64,000 bases of DNA from Photobacterium sp. JCM 19050 (GCA_001310455.1 BAXG01000009.1:1-64000), one strand, 5' to 3'; positions 34,453 through 45,002 are shown, numbered from the stretch's first letter. The notes: generated by a model not told the origin, from the sequence alone. Made by a program: numbers and translations.

Positions 34453-35183
34453 TTAGCTCACCAACTCACGAACCCAAGGGCGGTGAGATTCACGCTTCAG
34501 AATCTCATTTCTCAAACCCATAATGCTTACCGCGCCAAAGAAAAACGCAAAGCCGAAGATGTTGCAAAGCAGCGGCCAAAGCATGTCTGAATCGATTGAG
34601 GGTTTGGCAAACTTAGTGATTGTTGCCCCTTGGTGAAGGGTGTTCCACCATTCCACAGAGAAGTGGATGATCGGCAGGTTAACAACGCCGACAATAGCAA
34701 GAATACCGGCAGCTTTTGCCCCTGAACGCTGATCGTCAAATGCGTTGTACAGTGCAATAACACCGAGGTAGAGGAACAGAAGAATCAACTCAGACGTCAG
34801 GCGGGCATCCCATACCCACCAGGCTCCCCACATCGGCTTACCCCAAAATGCTCCTGTGATCAGAGCAACAAAGGTAAACACGGCCCCAACCGGTGCCATT
34901 GCCGCTGCAGCCCAATCGGACATACGCACCTGCCATACAAGGCCGATAAATGCGGCAATCGCCATAGACATATAGGCCCCCATCGACCAGATGGCTGACG
35001 GGACGTGTATATAGATAATTCTGAAACTGTCACCCTGTTGGTAATCAGAAGGTGCGAACGCCAAGCCCCAGACAGTACCTACAGTCAGGAAAACCGCGGC
35101 AAGCACAGCAAACCAAGCAGCAGCTTTGAGCAAAGCCGGTAAGCCACTTCAGGTTTTGCGTAAGGATGTAGCCATTTCCACAT
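34453..35183 (-). CDS. ccmC: Heme transporter subunit CcmC (frameshift near the start)
   Basis: Membrane protein that loads heme onto CcmE. The WWD motif is seen as WGAWWVWDARLTSE, with histidines in YIHVPSAIW and IIHFSVEWW. The N-terminus [12 protein letters not shown] begins at an ATG at 35183, with GGAAG seven bases upstream; one indel near 35130 connects it to the main frame. About 243 residues, as in E. coli (245). The start lies inside the printed 3' end of ccmB. Confidence 0.93.
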
Positions 35184-35874
35184 TGTCTATCTTCCAAGTA
35201 CTTTTATGATTGTAGCTAACGCGCAACGCAGCTGACACCGCCAGTGGTGCCATGGTTGCAGACCCGGCAAGCATGGCACCCAGTATGGCCAATTGGCCGT
35301 TGTATGCCATGGAAAGCCCCGCGGCATCAATGGCCGAGGTAGCGAATATCAACACTGGAATATACAGCGGCAATATCAGGAGGCTCAGCAGCACTCCACC
35401 TTTTCTGAGGCCCACTGTCAGCGCTACGCCGATTGCCCCAAGAAAACTGAGTGTAGGCGTGCCTATCAACAGCGTCAGTGCCACCGCTTTCCAGGATTCG
35501 AAATCTAATGAAAGTAATACCGCAATCAGCGGACTCAGGATCAACAGTGGTAAGCCGGTGAGCAGCCAGTGCGCAATGACTTTTGCCAACACAAGAACAG
35601 AAAGCGGCTCGGGAGCCAGCATCATCTGTTCAAGTGATCCATCTGCGAAGTCGTCCTTGAATAGACGCTCCAGTGACAGCAAAGCAGCCAACAAAGCCGC
35701 GACCCACACAATGCCAGGTGCAATACGCGCCAGCAGATTCGGCTCGGGGCCAATTCCCAGCGGGAAAAGCGTAATAACAATAATGAAAAACCACAGAGGG
35801 TTAAGCACATCAGCCTGCCGTCGGAACGCAATGAGTAACTCGCGGCGGATTACTGTTTTTAACGCACCGATCAT
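35149..35874 (-). CDS. ccmB: Heme exporter membrane subunit CcmB
   Basis: ABC-type permease partner of CcmA with six membrane helices, about 241 residues as printed. The N-terminal [14 protein letters not shown] and [19 protein letters not shown] are typical. Most CcmB proteins end soon after AALRVS, near 220 residues; here about 20 extra residues overlap the ccmC start by 35 bp, so the 3' end may contain another indel. Its start overlaps the ccmA stop (ATGA). Confidence 0.93.
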   Translation of the reverse strand: MIGALKTVIRRELLIAFRRQADVLNPLWFFIIVITLFPLGIGPEPNLLARIAPGIVWVAALLAALLSLERLFKDDFADGSLEQMMLAPEPLSVLVLAKVIAHWLLTGLPLLILSPLIAVLLSLDFESWKAVALTLLIGTPTLSFLGAIGVALTVGLRKGGVLLSLLILPLYIPVLIFATSAIDAAGLSMAYNGQLAILGAMLAGSATMAPLAVSAALRVSYNHKSTWKIDNVEMATSLRKT

Positions 35875-36488
35875 GCATTCCCCAATTTAATTCTTCGCAG
35901 GTTATCGCAACCTTCAAACATATCCTGGTGAGTAGTGAAAAGAACGATTCCGCCTTCACTAACATGCTTCTGGAACAATGCCTCAAGCACTTTGACGCCC
36001 TGTTTATCGATAGCCGTCAGAGGCTCGTCCAAAATCCACAAAGGTGACTTACTTAACCAAAGACGAGCAAGCGCTACCCTGCGGTGCTGGCCGGCTGAAA
36101 GCTGGCCTGCTGAAACATCTTCTCGCCCGGCAAGCCCGACTTTCGCCAACGCATGCCATATCGCATCACTGTCTTTCTGACCGTGCATGGCCTGATAAAA
36201 TTCCAGGTTCTCAAATGCAGTCAGTTCTCGCTTTACACCCGGTGAATGACCGAGAAACAAGAGGTCACTGTGAAAAATATCCCGGGATTTAACCACCGGC
36301 TCGCCGCGCCAGATAATTTCTCCGCTGTCAGCCAGCCCTAACCCCGCAATTATCCTGAGTAAAGTGGTTTTTCCCGCACCATTGCGCCCTTCAATCTGGA
36401 CCAGCTCACCGGACTCAACACAAAAGTTCAAATCGCTGAACAGCAGCCTTTCATCCCGTGTACAGCTTAGGTCTCTGACTTCGAGCAT
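35871..36488 (-). CDS. ccmA: Heme exporter ATP-binding subunit CcmA
   Basis: ABC ATPase that powers release of heme-loaded CcmE. Intact, 205 residues, with Walker [11 protein letters not shown], signature [14 protein letters not shown] and Walker [13 protein letters not shown]. First gene of the ccm operon; it diverges from the FliK-like gene across a 109-bp gap that must hold both promoters. Confidence 0.96.
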   Translation of the reverse strand: MLEVRDLSCTRDERLLFSDLNFCVESGELVQIEGRNGAGKTTLLRIIAGLGLADSGEIIWRGEPVVKSRDIFHSDLLFLGHSPGVKRELTAFENLEFYQAMHGQKDSDAIWHALAKVGLAGREDVSAGQLSAGQHRRVALARLWLSKSPLWILDEPLTAIDKQGVKVLEALFQKHVSEGGIVLFTTHQDMFEGCDNLRRIKLGNA

Positions 36489-36597
36489 AAATTGGACTAA
36501 TTCTCACGAAACATTTATGCGACGATGGTATCACAAGGCTCACTTAAGTCGTTAGTTAGCACGTGCTATAAACTGTAAACAGGCATAAGATTTGTGA

Positions 36598-37428
36598 ATG
36601 AACATGGATATTACCTCAGCCCTTCTTGCACAGGTTTTGACGGCAAGCAATAAGACCACATCTTCTGCCGGAAGTTCGGTAAATACACTGGCGTCACAGC
36701 CGGTAACACCCCTTCCAGACACTTCTGTCCAGCAGGCTTTACAACACATATTTTCGCGACTGCCTGTTTACACAATGTTGCTTCCTTTGCTTGCCGGCAC
36801 ACATCAAGGACGTGCCCTTGCTGCGCAATTGTTGCCACCTACAGATCCGGAAAAGCTCAAAGAATGGTTATCCGGCAGAAAATCAGAAACGGCACTTCTT
36901 AACGCACTGACACAATCCGAGGGCAAAAATGACTTAAGCACACAAGAAAGTCCCGGGTTGCAGCAGCGCCAACATATCCTTTTGAGGCTTCTTGCACTCC
37001 AAAAAGCCATGGGCACTCCCTCTGAATACCCGCAATCACAAACTCAACCCAACCAAGACGCTGCAGGCAGAGAATTTCAGTGGAATATTCCTACAGGGAT
37101 AAATCAAAGCCAACTGATTGATGTAATAGTTAGAAACGATGGGTCAACACAAGGCAGGGAGAAGGGTAAGAAAGACCGCTGGCATATTTCTCTGACACTC
37201 CCGGTATCAGAAGGCATTATCAAAGCCGAAGCGGTCTACGAGCGACAGCATCTCTCACTGGCACTGACAGCATCAACCAAAGCGTTAGAGGCGTCTCTTT
37301 TACCAGCAACCGCATTTCTGGAAAAGAGGCTGGCGCTTCATGGCGTATCAATAAACAGTTGCTCAGTTACCACTGATTCCGAGATGGAGAAAGAGGCTAA
37401 CCCGGCAGGATTGAGCATTCGCGTATGA
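36598..37428 (+). CDS. FliK-like protein (flagellar hook-length control C-terminal-like region)
   Basis: 276 residues, Ser/Thr/Gln-rich and low-complexity in the N-terminal part, with a compact C-terminal region (WHISLTLPVSEGIIKAEAVYERQHLSLALTAS, broken here into its first and second halves) resembling the FliK C-terminal fold that contacts FlhB. The start is ATG 36598, with an ATG two codons on as the alternative. Its stop overlaps the next ATG (ATGA), and that gene encodes an FlhB C-terminal-domain-like protein, which supports the assignment. It lies on the opposite strand to the che and ccm operons. Similarity to FliK is weak and judged by eye. Confidence 0.6.
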   Translation: MNMDITSALLAQVLTASNKTTSSAGSSVNTLASQPVTPLPDTSVQQALQHIFSRLPVYTMLLPLLAGTHQGRALAAQLLPPTDPEKLKEWLSGRKSETALLNALTQSEGKNDLSTQESPGLQQRQHILLRLLALQKAMGTPSEYPQSQTQPNQDAAGREFQWNIPTGINQSQLIDVIVRNDGSTQGREKGKKDRWHISLTLPVSEGIIKAEAVYERQHLSLALTASTKALEASLLPATAFLEKRLALHGVSINSCSVTTDSEMEKEANPAGLSIRV

Positions 37429-37727
37429 TGGACAATAAAACCGATAAACGCGCTATCGCGCTGAAATATGACGGAACCGGGGCGCCGACCGTGAGCGACA
37501 AGAGATATCGCGAAATGGCAGAACAACTTGTTGAAGACTTTCATCAAAATGGTGGACTGGTTCACGAGGACACTGTTCTGGCTGATTGGCTGGACAGGCT
37601 TGCTATCGGTGAAGAAATCCCGGAGGCACTTTACTATGTGATCGCGGAGTTGATCGCAATGGCTTGGTTTATGGAAGGAAAAACCCCTCCTGGATGGGAG
37701 GGGTTTGGCATCAACAAAAAGGTGTAA
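37425..37727 (+). CDS. Stand-alone FlhB C-terminal-domain-like protein (EscU/YscU/HrcU family)
   Basis: 100-residue soluble protein starting DNKTDKRAIALKYDGTGAP, matching the segment after the autocleavage site of FlhB, including ALKYD and a VLADWL-type helix. It has no membrane helices and no NPxH cleavage motif, so it resembles the FlhB-like FhlB/FlhX proteins that can replace the FlhB C-terminal domain. It is translationally coupled to the FliK-like gene. Its last codons contain a hairpin that serves as a terminator for the opposite strand. Confidence 0.8.
   Translation: MMDNKTDKRAIALKYDGTGAPTVSDKRYREMAEQLVEDFHQNGGLVHEDTVLADWLDRLAIGEEIPEALYYVIAELIAMAWFMEGKTPPGWEGFGINKKV
37679..37706 (-). 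terminator. Minus-strand terminator embedded in the 3' end of the FlhB-like gene
   Basis: Perfect 10-bp stem AAACCCCTCC / GGAGGGGTTT with a 6-nt loop. On the minus strand it is followed by TTTTTCC, a good terminator for the cheW-DUF2802 operon, whose last stop is at 37788. It lies within the last 16 codons of the convergent plus-strand gene. Confidence 0.7.
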
Positions 37728-37787
37728 AGAAACGAAATGTTGATTGGCTGAACAGTTAAACCGGGTTACCGTCCGTCTGCGAGCGAA

Positions 37788-38217
37788 TTACCGCTGTCTG
37801 GCAGCACTGCGTTTACGCAGGCTCATCAGGAGTTCTGCCTCCGCTTTTGGAAGTTCACATTCCTCCATCAGCTCTTCGAGATCTGCACCCAATTCAACCA
37901 TTCTGCTGGCACGGCTATAAAGGCGGCTGTCCGGGTCTGTCATCTCGACGGAGTTCAGTTTCTTATCAAACTCATCGATGACCGAGCCATTTCCGCGAGC
38001 TTTTCACCCATTCCCAGCTTCCTGCTCGCAACTCCGCCAATTGCTTTGCCAGACTCTCATTTTGAACCCGGGCATTTTTCAGCACCGTTTCCATCGCATT
38101 GCACTTATTTTCCAGTGACTCCCTCGCCTTCCTTTCCTTACGGAGCCCCAGAACGCATACCACCAGTATGAGCAGTGACACCGCCAAGGGTGTCCACTGA
38201 ATAAGTAATGCAATCAT
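37788..38217 (-). CDS. DUF2802 family protein (two frameshifts)
   Basis: Small single-pass membrane protein usually found at the end of Vibrio and Pseudomonas che operons; function unknown. An N-terminal transmembrane helix (WTPLAVSLLILVVCVLGL) is followed by a coiled coil. The frame breaks near 38020 and 37985; beyond them lies the family signature DPDSRLYSRASRMVELGAD and ELPKAEAELLMSL, ending at 37788. About 142 residues. It begins at 38217, overlapping the cheW stop (TAATG). Confidence 0.82.
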
Positions 38218-38704
38218 TAGAGCATAGCCATCTCATTCCACTCTTCATCGCTGAGGAGCTTGTTGAGGTCAACGAGGATCAGCAGCTTACCATCACGGTT
38301 GCTGACGCCCTGGATAAACTTGGCACTCTCATCAGTACCCACGCTCGGCGTAGTGTCGATTTCAGAGCTCTTGAGGTAAACCACTTCCGCAACACTGTCG
38401 ACAAGGATACCCACAGTCTGAGTTTCCGCTTCGATGACAATAATACGGGTGTTATCACTGATCTCGCCAGGAACGAGGCCAAAGCGCGAGCGTGTGTCGA
38501 TAACGGTAACGACATTACCACGCAGGTTGATAATGCCAAGGACGTAATCCGGCGCGCCGGAACCGGGGCAATTTCTGTATAGCGCAGAACTTCACGTACC
38601 TGCATAACGTTGATGCCGTAAGTTTCATCTTCCAGCTGGAAGGTCACCCACTGCAATACATCATCCTTTACGCCTTCTTTCTGTACTTCTGCAATCTGAG
38701 ACAT
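38217..38704 (-). CDS. cheW: Chemotaxis coupling protein CheW (one frameshift)
   Basis: Couples methyl-accepting receptors to CheA in the array. N-terminal half LQWVTFQLEDETYGINVMQVREVLRY; after a frame break near 38565 the rest follows in another frame (VLGIINLRGNVVTVIDTR, then GILVDSVAEVVYL). About 163 residues, normal for CheW. Both subdomains are covered. It lies downstream of parP, 32 bp away. Confidence 0.94.
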
Positions 38705-38736
38705 CGGATTTCCTCTTTACCTACTTTCTACGCAAC

Positions 38737-40080
38737 TTATGCCAGTTGCTTTGCATCAATTCCCTTATCCAACAAGGCAACCAGCGCTTCTACATGGATA
38801 AGTGCGCACATCTTTTCTTTTACCATACCGGCCAGCCAAGGTCGCTTCCCGGCAGTCTCACGCCATCGAACCTGAGCACTTTCAACTGTTTCAGTTCCAA
38901 TTAACGTGTCACAAGCTAAACTCCAACGACTATTCCCTAAGACTACAATATAACTATAGCTTTCACGGTGGTTGTCATCAGAAATTTTGTCATTCATGAC
39001 CCATTTTGCTGTATCGACCACATCAAACTTGGTTTCACGGTTTGATTGCAGGCCCATATACCAGTCAGGCCTTCCTATGAGGTGATTCAACTCTTCCAGT
39101 TTGTGGATACCACCCAACTCAGCCAGCGGCACAGCATAAGTCACGCCCCAGGATTCAAAAAAGAGCACCTGAAAACGCTCACCGTAATCAATGTTGCTCC
39201 AGTCTTCTGGCGGTTGGTGATCGCCGGCGGCTTGCGTTTCAGGGCTGGTCTCGGTGGCGTCATCTACAACACTTTCCGAAACCGGTTCCGCTGCCACTTC
39301 AGGCTCTGCCAATAACTCGGCAGCCTCTATGGTGTCGGCTTCTGCGTCTGTATCCGCAGTTACCTGTGAAACTGTTTCTGCGCTTACGTCTGTCTCAGGG
39401 TCAACGGTGACAGACGTTGCTTCTTCCTCAACAACATCCTGGCTTTTTAGCTGAGCAAGCAGCGCTTCAATATGAGATAGGTCAGCTTCTGATTTATAGA
39501 GGGGAACCCTGACAGGCTCTTCCTCTTTAGGCATGATCTGAAGTTGGGGCTCGGGTTCTTCGTCGTAATACGCTGAGTAACTGCCACTTTCGTCATCAAA
39601 ATCCCAACCCTGAATTTCGCCCTCGTCATCAACAACATGCAGAGGTACGGCAGCGTCAGTAACAGAACTAGAATCCGGATCTTCCTTCGCTTTCGCTTCC
39701 TGCTCTCCCGGCAAATCTGTACCAGTTTCCACAGATAGATCTGCTGATTCGCGCGGCGTCACCCCTTCAGTTTCAGAGAGTTCGAGATCAGAGCCCGGAA
39801 TGGGTTCCTCACTTTCCCCGCTCTCAGATAAAACCGGTTCATCCTCAATGAAAACCGGCTCAACAGCGTTCTCATCAGAAAGATCATCCAGAGAGATTTC
39901 GACATCCGGCAATTCATCGCCCGAAACCACCTCAAGGATAGGATTGAGCGATTCCTCTACCGATAATTCTTCTTCGATAAGCGGAATTGCTTCGGAAACC
40001 GGATCCTCTACCTCTGCCAGCAAGGCATCAAAGTAGTCATCAAGAGCCTGGTCTCTGGAAAGGGCCTTACTTGCGCTCAT
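38737..40080 (-). CDS. parP: ParP: CheW-domain protein for polar chemotaxis arrays
   Basis: 447 residues, intact. The first ~290 residues are low-complexity and very acidic (Glu, Asp, Ser, Val), and the last ~140 form a CheW-like/AIF domain (FQVLFFESWGVTYAVPLAELGGI to EALVALLDKGI). In V. cholerae ParP tethers CheA to the pole and binds ParC. The assignment rests on the CheW-like C-terminus and on position between parC and cheW. The acidic region looks long for the family; the domain is clear. It overlaps the parC end by 14 bp. Confidence 0.85.
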   Translation of the reverse strand: MSASKALSRDQALDDYFDALLAEVEDPVSEAIPLIEEELSVEESLNPILEVVSGDELPDVEISLDDLSDENAVEPVFIEDEPVLSESGESEEPIPGSDLELSETEGVTPRESADLSVETGTDLPGEQEAKAKEDPDSSSVTDAAVPLHVVDDEGEIQGWDFDDESGSYSAYYDEEPEPQLQIMPKEEEPVRVPLYKSEADLSHIEALLAQLKSQDVVEEEATSVTVDPETDVSAETVSQVTADTDAEADTIEAAELLAEPEVAAEPVSESVVDDATETSPETQAAGDHQPPEDWSNIDYGERFQVLFFESWGVTYAVPLAELGGIHKLEELNHLIGRPDWYMGLQSNRETKFDVVDTAKWVMNDKISDDNHRESYSYIVVLGNSRWSLACDTLIGTETVESAQVRWRETAGKRPWLAGMVKEKMCALIHVEALVALLDKGIDAKQLA

Positions 40081-40848
40081 CTTGCTCCAACCTCTCGAGA
40101 TATGTCAGCAGCGTTTTGTACGCAAATACTCCACGACAATTCTTGGCATAAAGAGAAGGCGGCATGTGCTTGAGGCTGGCGTCGCGAAACTTGGTATCAA
40201 TAGGCACAGCAGAAGTCCACACCTGATCTGGATAGCGAACCTTGAGCTCTTGCAGAGTCTGCAACGATGCTCTCGTCCGCTTGTCATACATAGTGGGAAC
40301 AATACAAACCTTGAACGGGTTAGCGCGGGATTTCTGCATTATTTGCAGAGTGCGCATCATGCGTTCCAGACCTTTCATTGCCAGAAACTCAGTCTGTACC
40401 GGCACCAGGATACGATCGCTTGCCGCCAGCGCATTGACCATCATCACGCCAAGAATCGGCGGACAGTCTATAAGCACGTAGTCGTAATCTTCTGATACCG
40501 ATGCCAGTGCTTTTTTAAGCACCAGCCCATTCCGCCTCGGTTCCCCATTACCCTGTCTAAGGTTGCAAGGGACATATGGGCAGGAATGATATCGATATTC
40601 CGAAACTCTGTATTCAGAATAAGAGGCCGGACCGTATTACGGTTGACCTCTGTAAGCTGGAACAGATCAAACAGGCTGGCGGGTAATTGCTCGGGATCGA
40701 AGTTAAGGTATGACGACAACGAGGAATGCGGATCCGTATCAACCAGAAGCACACGGTTGTTCCGCTCACTGAGCAATCCAGCAAGCGTTACCGTAGTGGT
40801 CGTTTTCCCAACGCCACCCTTCTGGTTTGCAACACTCCAAACGATCAA
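40067..40848 (-). CDS. parC: ParC: ParA-family ATPase for polar chemotaxis (one frameshift)
   Basis: Deviant-Walker ATPase KGGVGKTTTT, then DTDPHSSLSSYL, and, after the frame break near 40530, DYVLIDCPPILGVMMVNAL. In vibrios this protein directs chemotaxis arrays to the flagellated pole; this is known for the VC2061 ortholog. I choose TTG 40848 (LIVWSVANQKGG), which has AAGGAG six bases upstream; upstream in-frame codons lack an RBS. About 261 residues. It lies between cheB and parP, the vibrio order. Confidence 0.88.
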
Positions 40849-40858
40849 CGAAAACTCC

Positions 40859-41979
40859 TTACGACAATCCGAGTTCAACTAAAATACGCTCTGCGATTCG
40901 CTCAAGCGGTAAATCTTCACTGGAAATCCCGGCTTTCGCAACAGCCTGAGGCATACCATAAACCACACAAGAGTCTTCGTCCTGGGCCCAAATGGTTGAA
41001 CCGGACTCTTTCAGCATTCTCGCACCATCACGGCCATCAGCACCCATACCGGTCAACACCATGGACAGCACTTTGTCGCCGTAAGATTTGGCTGCGGAGC
41101 CGAAGGTTACATCTACGCAAGGCTTGTAGTTCATGCGCTCACCACCATCGATGATGCGCAATTTGCCCGAACCGGGACGGCCATCAACCATCATTTGCAT
41201 ACCGCCCGGGGCGAGATAAGCGCAGCCCGGCTTGAGCACATCACCATCCTGTGCTTCCTTCACGGAAATTTTACACAGACCATTCAGGCGAGAGGCGAAA
41301 GCGAGGTAAAAGTCGCAGGCATATGCTGGATCAGGACAATCGGCAATGGGAAGTTAGCCGGCAGCTTGGTCAGAATCTTCTGCAAAGCAACCGGGCCACC
41401 CGTTGATGTACCGATAGCCACGAGTTGATAACGTTTTCCTGAAGCGGCAAAGCGCGCCGCCGGACGTTTAACCGGCGCGGCACTGGATACTGGCCTGGCC
41501 GTCGCTGTCGACGATGCTGCCGGCTTCGTCGCCGGGGCAGGTGTCGACGGGCGAGACGCAGGTACCCTGCGCATCAGGAAGCGCTTGCGCGCAATTTCAT
41601 TGACTCGCTGCTGAAGCAGGCTTGTTGCCTCATCCCGGTTACGGGCGATGTCTTCAAACTTCTTAGGAAGAAAGTCGAGAGCACCTGCATCCAGAGCATC
41701 AAGTGTTGCTTTGGCCCCATCATGCGTAAGCGATGAGAACATTAAAATAGGTGTAGGACACGCTTTCATGATTTCCCGGACTGCGGTTATACCATCCATA
41801 ACCGGCATTTCAATGTCCATGGTAATCACGTCTGGCTTTATCTTTAGCGCTTTATCAACGGCTTCCTTGCCGTTAACAGCGGTATCAACCACTTCTAAAT
41901 TGGAATCAGCGTTAATGATTTCTGTTACGCGCCGACGAAAAAAGCTGGAGTCGTCTACAACTAGCACTTTTAGCGCCAT
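40859..41979 (-). CDS. cheB: Chemotaxis response regulator methylesterase CheB (one frameshift)
   Basis: Demethylates receptor glutamates when phosphorylated by CheA. N-terminal receiver with D10 and the phosphoacceptor D55 ([12 protein letters not shown]), an Ala/Pro/Ser linker near residues 140-180, and the esterase domain with S192 in GTSTGGP. The frame breaks near 41305, after QHMPATFT; the rest continues with APGGMQMM and the catalytic Asp in [12 protein letters not shown]. About 373 residues. Confidence 0.95.
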
Positions 41980-41997
41980 GGTATTCCTTATTTATAG

Positions 41998-44239
41998 TTA
42001 TGCTTTTCCAGCGTATCTCTGCAATAACCCCGGTACGTCAAGAATCAATGCGATGTGACCGTCACTGGTAATAGTTGCGCCCGCCATACCGGCAGTACCT
42101 TGCAACATTGCATCCAGTGGTTTGATCACGACTTCTTCCTGGCCAAACAGGGTATCGACAACAAAGCCGATTACCTGGTTACCCACCTGGATAACAACCA
42201 CATGGCCAAAGTTTTCAGCCTTGCGGCGGGACATATCCGTTACCAGCCAATCCTGCAGGTAGAACAGAGGAATAGCTTTGTCACGCACAAAGATTGTCCG
42301 CTGCCCGTCAACGGTATTGGTTTTGGTCAGATCCAGGTTGAAGATTTCACTGACGTTTGAAAGCGGGAAGCAAAGGGTTGTTCACCAACACCCACCATCA
42401 GGGTAGCAGAATCGCCAGAGTCAGAGGAACCTTGATTTCAATGATGGTGCCTTTGCCCATATGGGAATCAATCGAGATAGCACCATTTAGCTGGTTGATC
42501 GCTGTCTTCACAACGTCCATACCTACCCCACGACCAGAGATATCCGAGATCTCTTTCTTGGTGGAGAAGCCAGCTTCGAAAATCAGGTTATAACATTCTT
42601 TATCGGTCAATCGCGCAGCAGCATCGGTATCCATCATACCGCGGTCAACAGCAATGCCGCGCAGTTTGTCAGGATCCATACCGCCCCCATCATCCTCGAT
42701 GGTAAGCAAGATATGGTCGCCTTCCTGTGACGCCCCCAGGGTGATCGTACCAACCCGCGGTTTCCCGGCTGACTCGCGGACATCCGGCATCTCAATACCG
42801 TGGTCTACTGAGTTACGCACCAAGTGAACCATTGGGTCCGCCAGGGCTTCAACCAGGTTTTTATCCAGGTCAGTTTCTTCACCGCGCATCTCAAGCACAA
42901 TTTCTTTTTTGAGGTTACGGGCAAGGTCACGCACAACGCGAGGGAAACGTCCGAATACTTTCTTGATTGGCTGCATGCGGGTTTTCATTACCGCGCCCTG
43001 CAAATCGGCCGTCACCACATCAAGGTTGGATACTGCTTTAGAGATACTCTCATCATTGCTGTTTAGGCCCAGGCTCACCAAACGGTTACGCACCAGAACC
43101 AGCTCACCGACCATGTTCATGATGGTATCCAGCGTCGAGGTATCTACACGCACGGTGCTTTCACCCTGCGATGGTTTCTTGTCTTTTGCTGCTACCGCAC
43201 CGCCAGTTTTTGCCGGTGGGGCAGGTGGTTTTCCGCCACTCGCTGCAACTGGTTTTGGAGCCTCAGCCTTCGGAGCAGGCTTTGGCGCAACCGGTTTTGG
43301 TGCTGCCGCAGGTTTTGGGTCTGCGCTGGTTTCAGCGACCATTGCCGCAACGGGCTTGGTCGCAGCTTCAAGTTCTTCTGCCGTCGGGCCTTTTCCTGAG
43401 CCGTGAAGCTCATCAAGAAGCTTCTCGAACTCATCGTCCGTCATCAGGCCTTCACCCATCGACGGAGCCGGCGCTGCTGGTTTTGGCTCAGGTTCTGGAG
43501 CGCTTGTCGCGCCTTTACCTGGTGCACCACCTACACCATGCAGTTCGTCCAATAAACGCTCGAACTCGTCGTCTGTGATATCTCCACTATCAGCCTGAAC
43601 CTCCGCTACAACCTCTGGTTTTGACTCAGCAGCCTCTTTTGATGGGCTGCCACCAGAACCGTGTAACTGGTCGAGGAGCGCTTCAAACTCGTCATCAGTT
43701 ATTTCATCAACTGAATCACCAGAAATGGCCTCACCGTCTGATGCAGATGCCGCTGGTGCTTCTGCAACTGGCTCGGCTTCCGGTTCAGGTTCTGGCTGAA
43801 CATCTTCAACGACAGGTGCGCTTTCCGCAGCGGCTTTTTCGTCAGCAGATTCGGGATTTGCGTAATAGTGGAGTGCTTCAATAAGAGTCGGGTCGGCAGC
43901 TGTCAGTGGTTCGCGGCTTTGCACGCTCTGGAACATATCATTGACTGCATCCAGAGCCTGCAAAATCACGTCCATCACTTCTGCAGTCAGCGTGCGACCG
44001 CCATTACGAAGTGTATCAAAAACGTTTTCAGCACCGTGGCACGCATCAACCAGTTCACTCAACCCGAGGAAACCGGCGCCTCCTTTAACTGTATGGAACC
44101 CACGAAAAATCGCATTAAGCAGTGCGGAATCTTCAGGACGCTGTTCAAGCTCTACAAGCTGTTCTGACAGCTCCTCAAGAATTTCTCCCGCTTCGATAAG
44201 AAAGTCCTGGAGGATTTCTTCATCCATTTCAAAGCTCAT
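41998..44239 (-). CDS. cheA: Chemotaxis histidine kinase CheA (two frameshifts)
   Basis: Central kinase of the array. HPt domain with H49 in FRGFHTVKGGAGF, then a long Glu/Ala/Pro linker containing three related acidic segments of the form ITDDEFE-LLDELHG (near 43700, 43570 and 43430), then dimerisation, the HATPase N box (RNSVDHGIE) and G boxes (DDGGGMD, GRGVGMDVV), and a CheW-like P5 domain. The frame breaks near 42408 and 42370; the P5 domain follows and ends YAGKA at 41998. About 747 residues. The repeated linker segments may be CheY-binding P2-like units. Confidence 0.96.
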
Positions 44240-44248
44240 ACTTTAACC

Positions 44249-44968
44249 TCAAAAACCTAAGCTGGAGAGCAAATCATCCACTTCGTCCTGACTTTGAGCG
44301 ACATCGTCACGCAGTTCTGGATGAATGATTGGCCCTTCCGGTTCGTGGGACTCAGCAGGTTTGGCGGCAATTTCTTCTGGCGATTGCTCTGAGCCAAATG
44401 CTTTAAGAATCTCGACCAGCTGTGTTTCAACTTCCTGGACCAGCTCTATGACCCTTCGGATAACCTGGCCGGTGAGATCCTGGAAATCCTGAGCCATCAG
44501 AATTTCTGTCAGCTCGCTGTGAAGCTCTACAGAGTCACCTTCAACTTCCGTCAGCAACGCATCGATGCGGTGGCAAAGCGCTTTGAATTCCTCCAACGCG
44601 ATTTTACCGTTCATCAACGCATTCCACTGGGGACGAACCTGTTGAAGGCTTTCCTGCAACTTGTCGGCCATGGGAAGCGTACGCTCGACAGCATCCATGG
44701 TCTTGTTTGCAGCAGCTTCTGTTTTATCCAGTACATAGGAGAGTCGGTCACGCGCATCGGGCATATCGCTGGCAGCGAGTTCTGACAGCCGATTATCAAC
44801 GCGAAAGTCGGTGATCGAATCGTGTAGTTGTCTGGTCAGTTTACCTACTTCTTTGAAGAGAGCTTCCTGGTTGTTTTCAACCACGGACGTAAGCAGTTGG
44901 TTTGCCCCGTCTCGGTCGCCCCCCTCAAGCAGACTGACCAATTCTTTAGCTTGGTCAAGTGTGATCAT
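44249..44968 (-). CDS. cheZ: Phosphatase CheZ
   Basis: Dephosphorylates CheY-P. Intact, 239 residues. The catalytic helix region is AQDFQDLTGQVIRRV, with the active glutamine, and the C-terminal CheY-binding helix is DEVDDLLSSLGF. A long four-helix coiled coil lies between. It sits between cheA and cheY; the start has AAGGA about 10 bases upstream. Confidence 0.95.
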   Translation of the reverse strand: MITLDQAKELVSLLEGGDRDGANQLLTSVVENNQEALFKEVGKLTRQLHDSITDFRVDNRLSELAASDMPDARDRLSYVLDKTEAAANKTMDAVERTLPMADKLQESLQQVRPQWNALMNGKIALEEFKALCHRIDALLTEVEGDSVELHSELTEILMAQDFQDLTGQVIRRVIELVQEVETQLVEILKAFGSEQSPEEIAAKPAESHEPEGPIIHPELRDDVAQSQDEVDDLLSSLGF

Positions 44969-45002
44969 GAGCGTGTCAATCCTTTTGGCCGAGTGAAAGG
45001 GA

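Noticed and set aside
39254..44246. Plus-strand Ser/Ala-rich frames opposite ParP and CheA
   Set aside because: Antisense shadows of the low-complexity acidic and Ala/Pro-rich regions of the real minus-strand genes.
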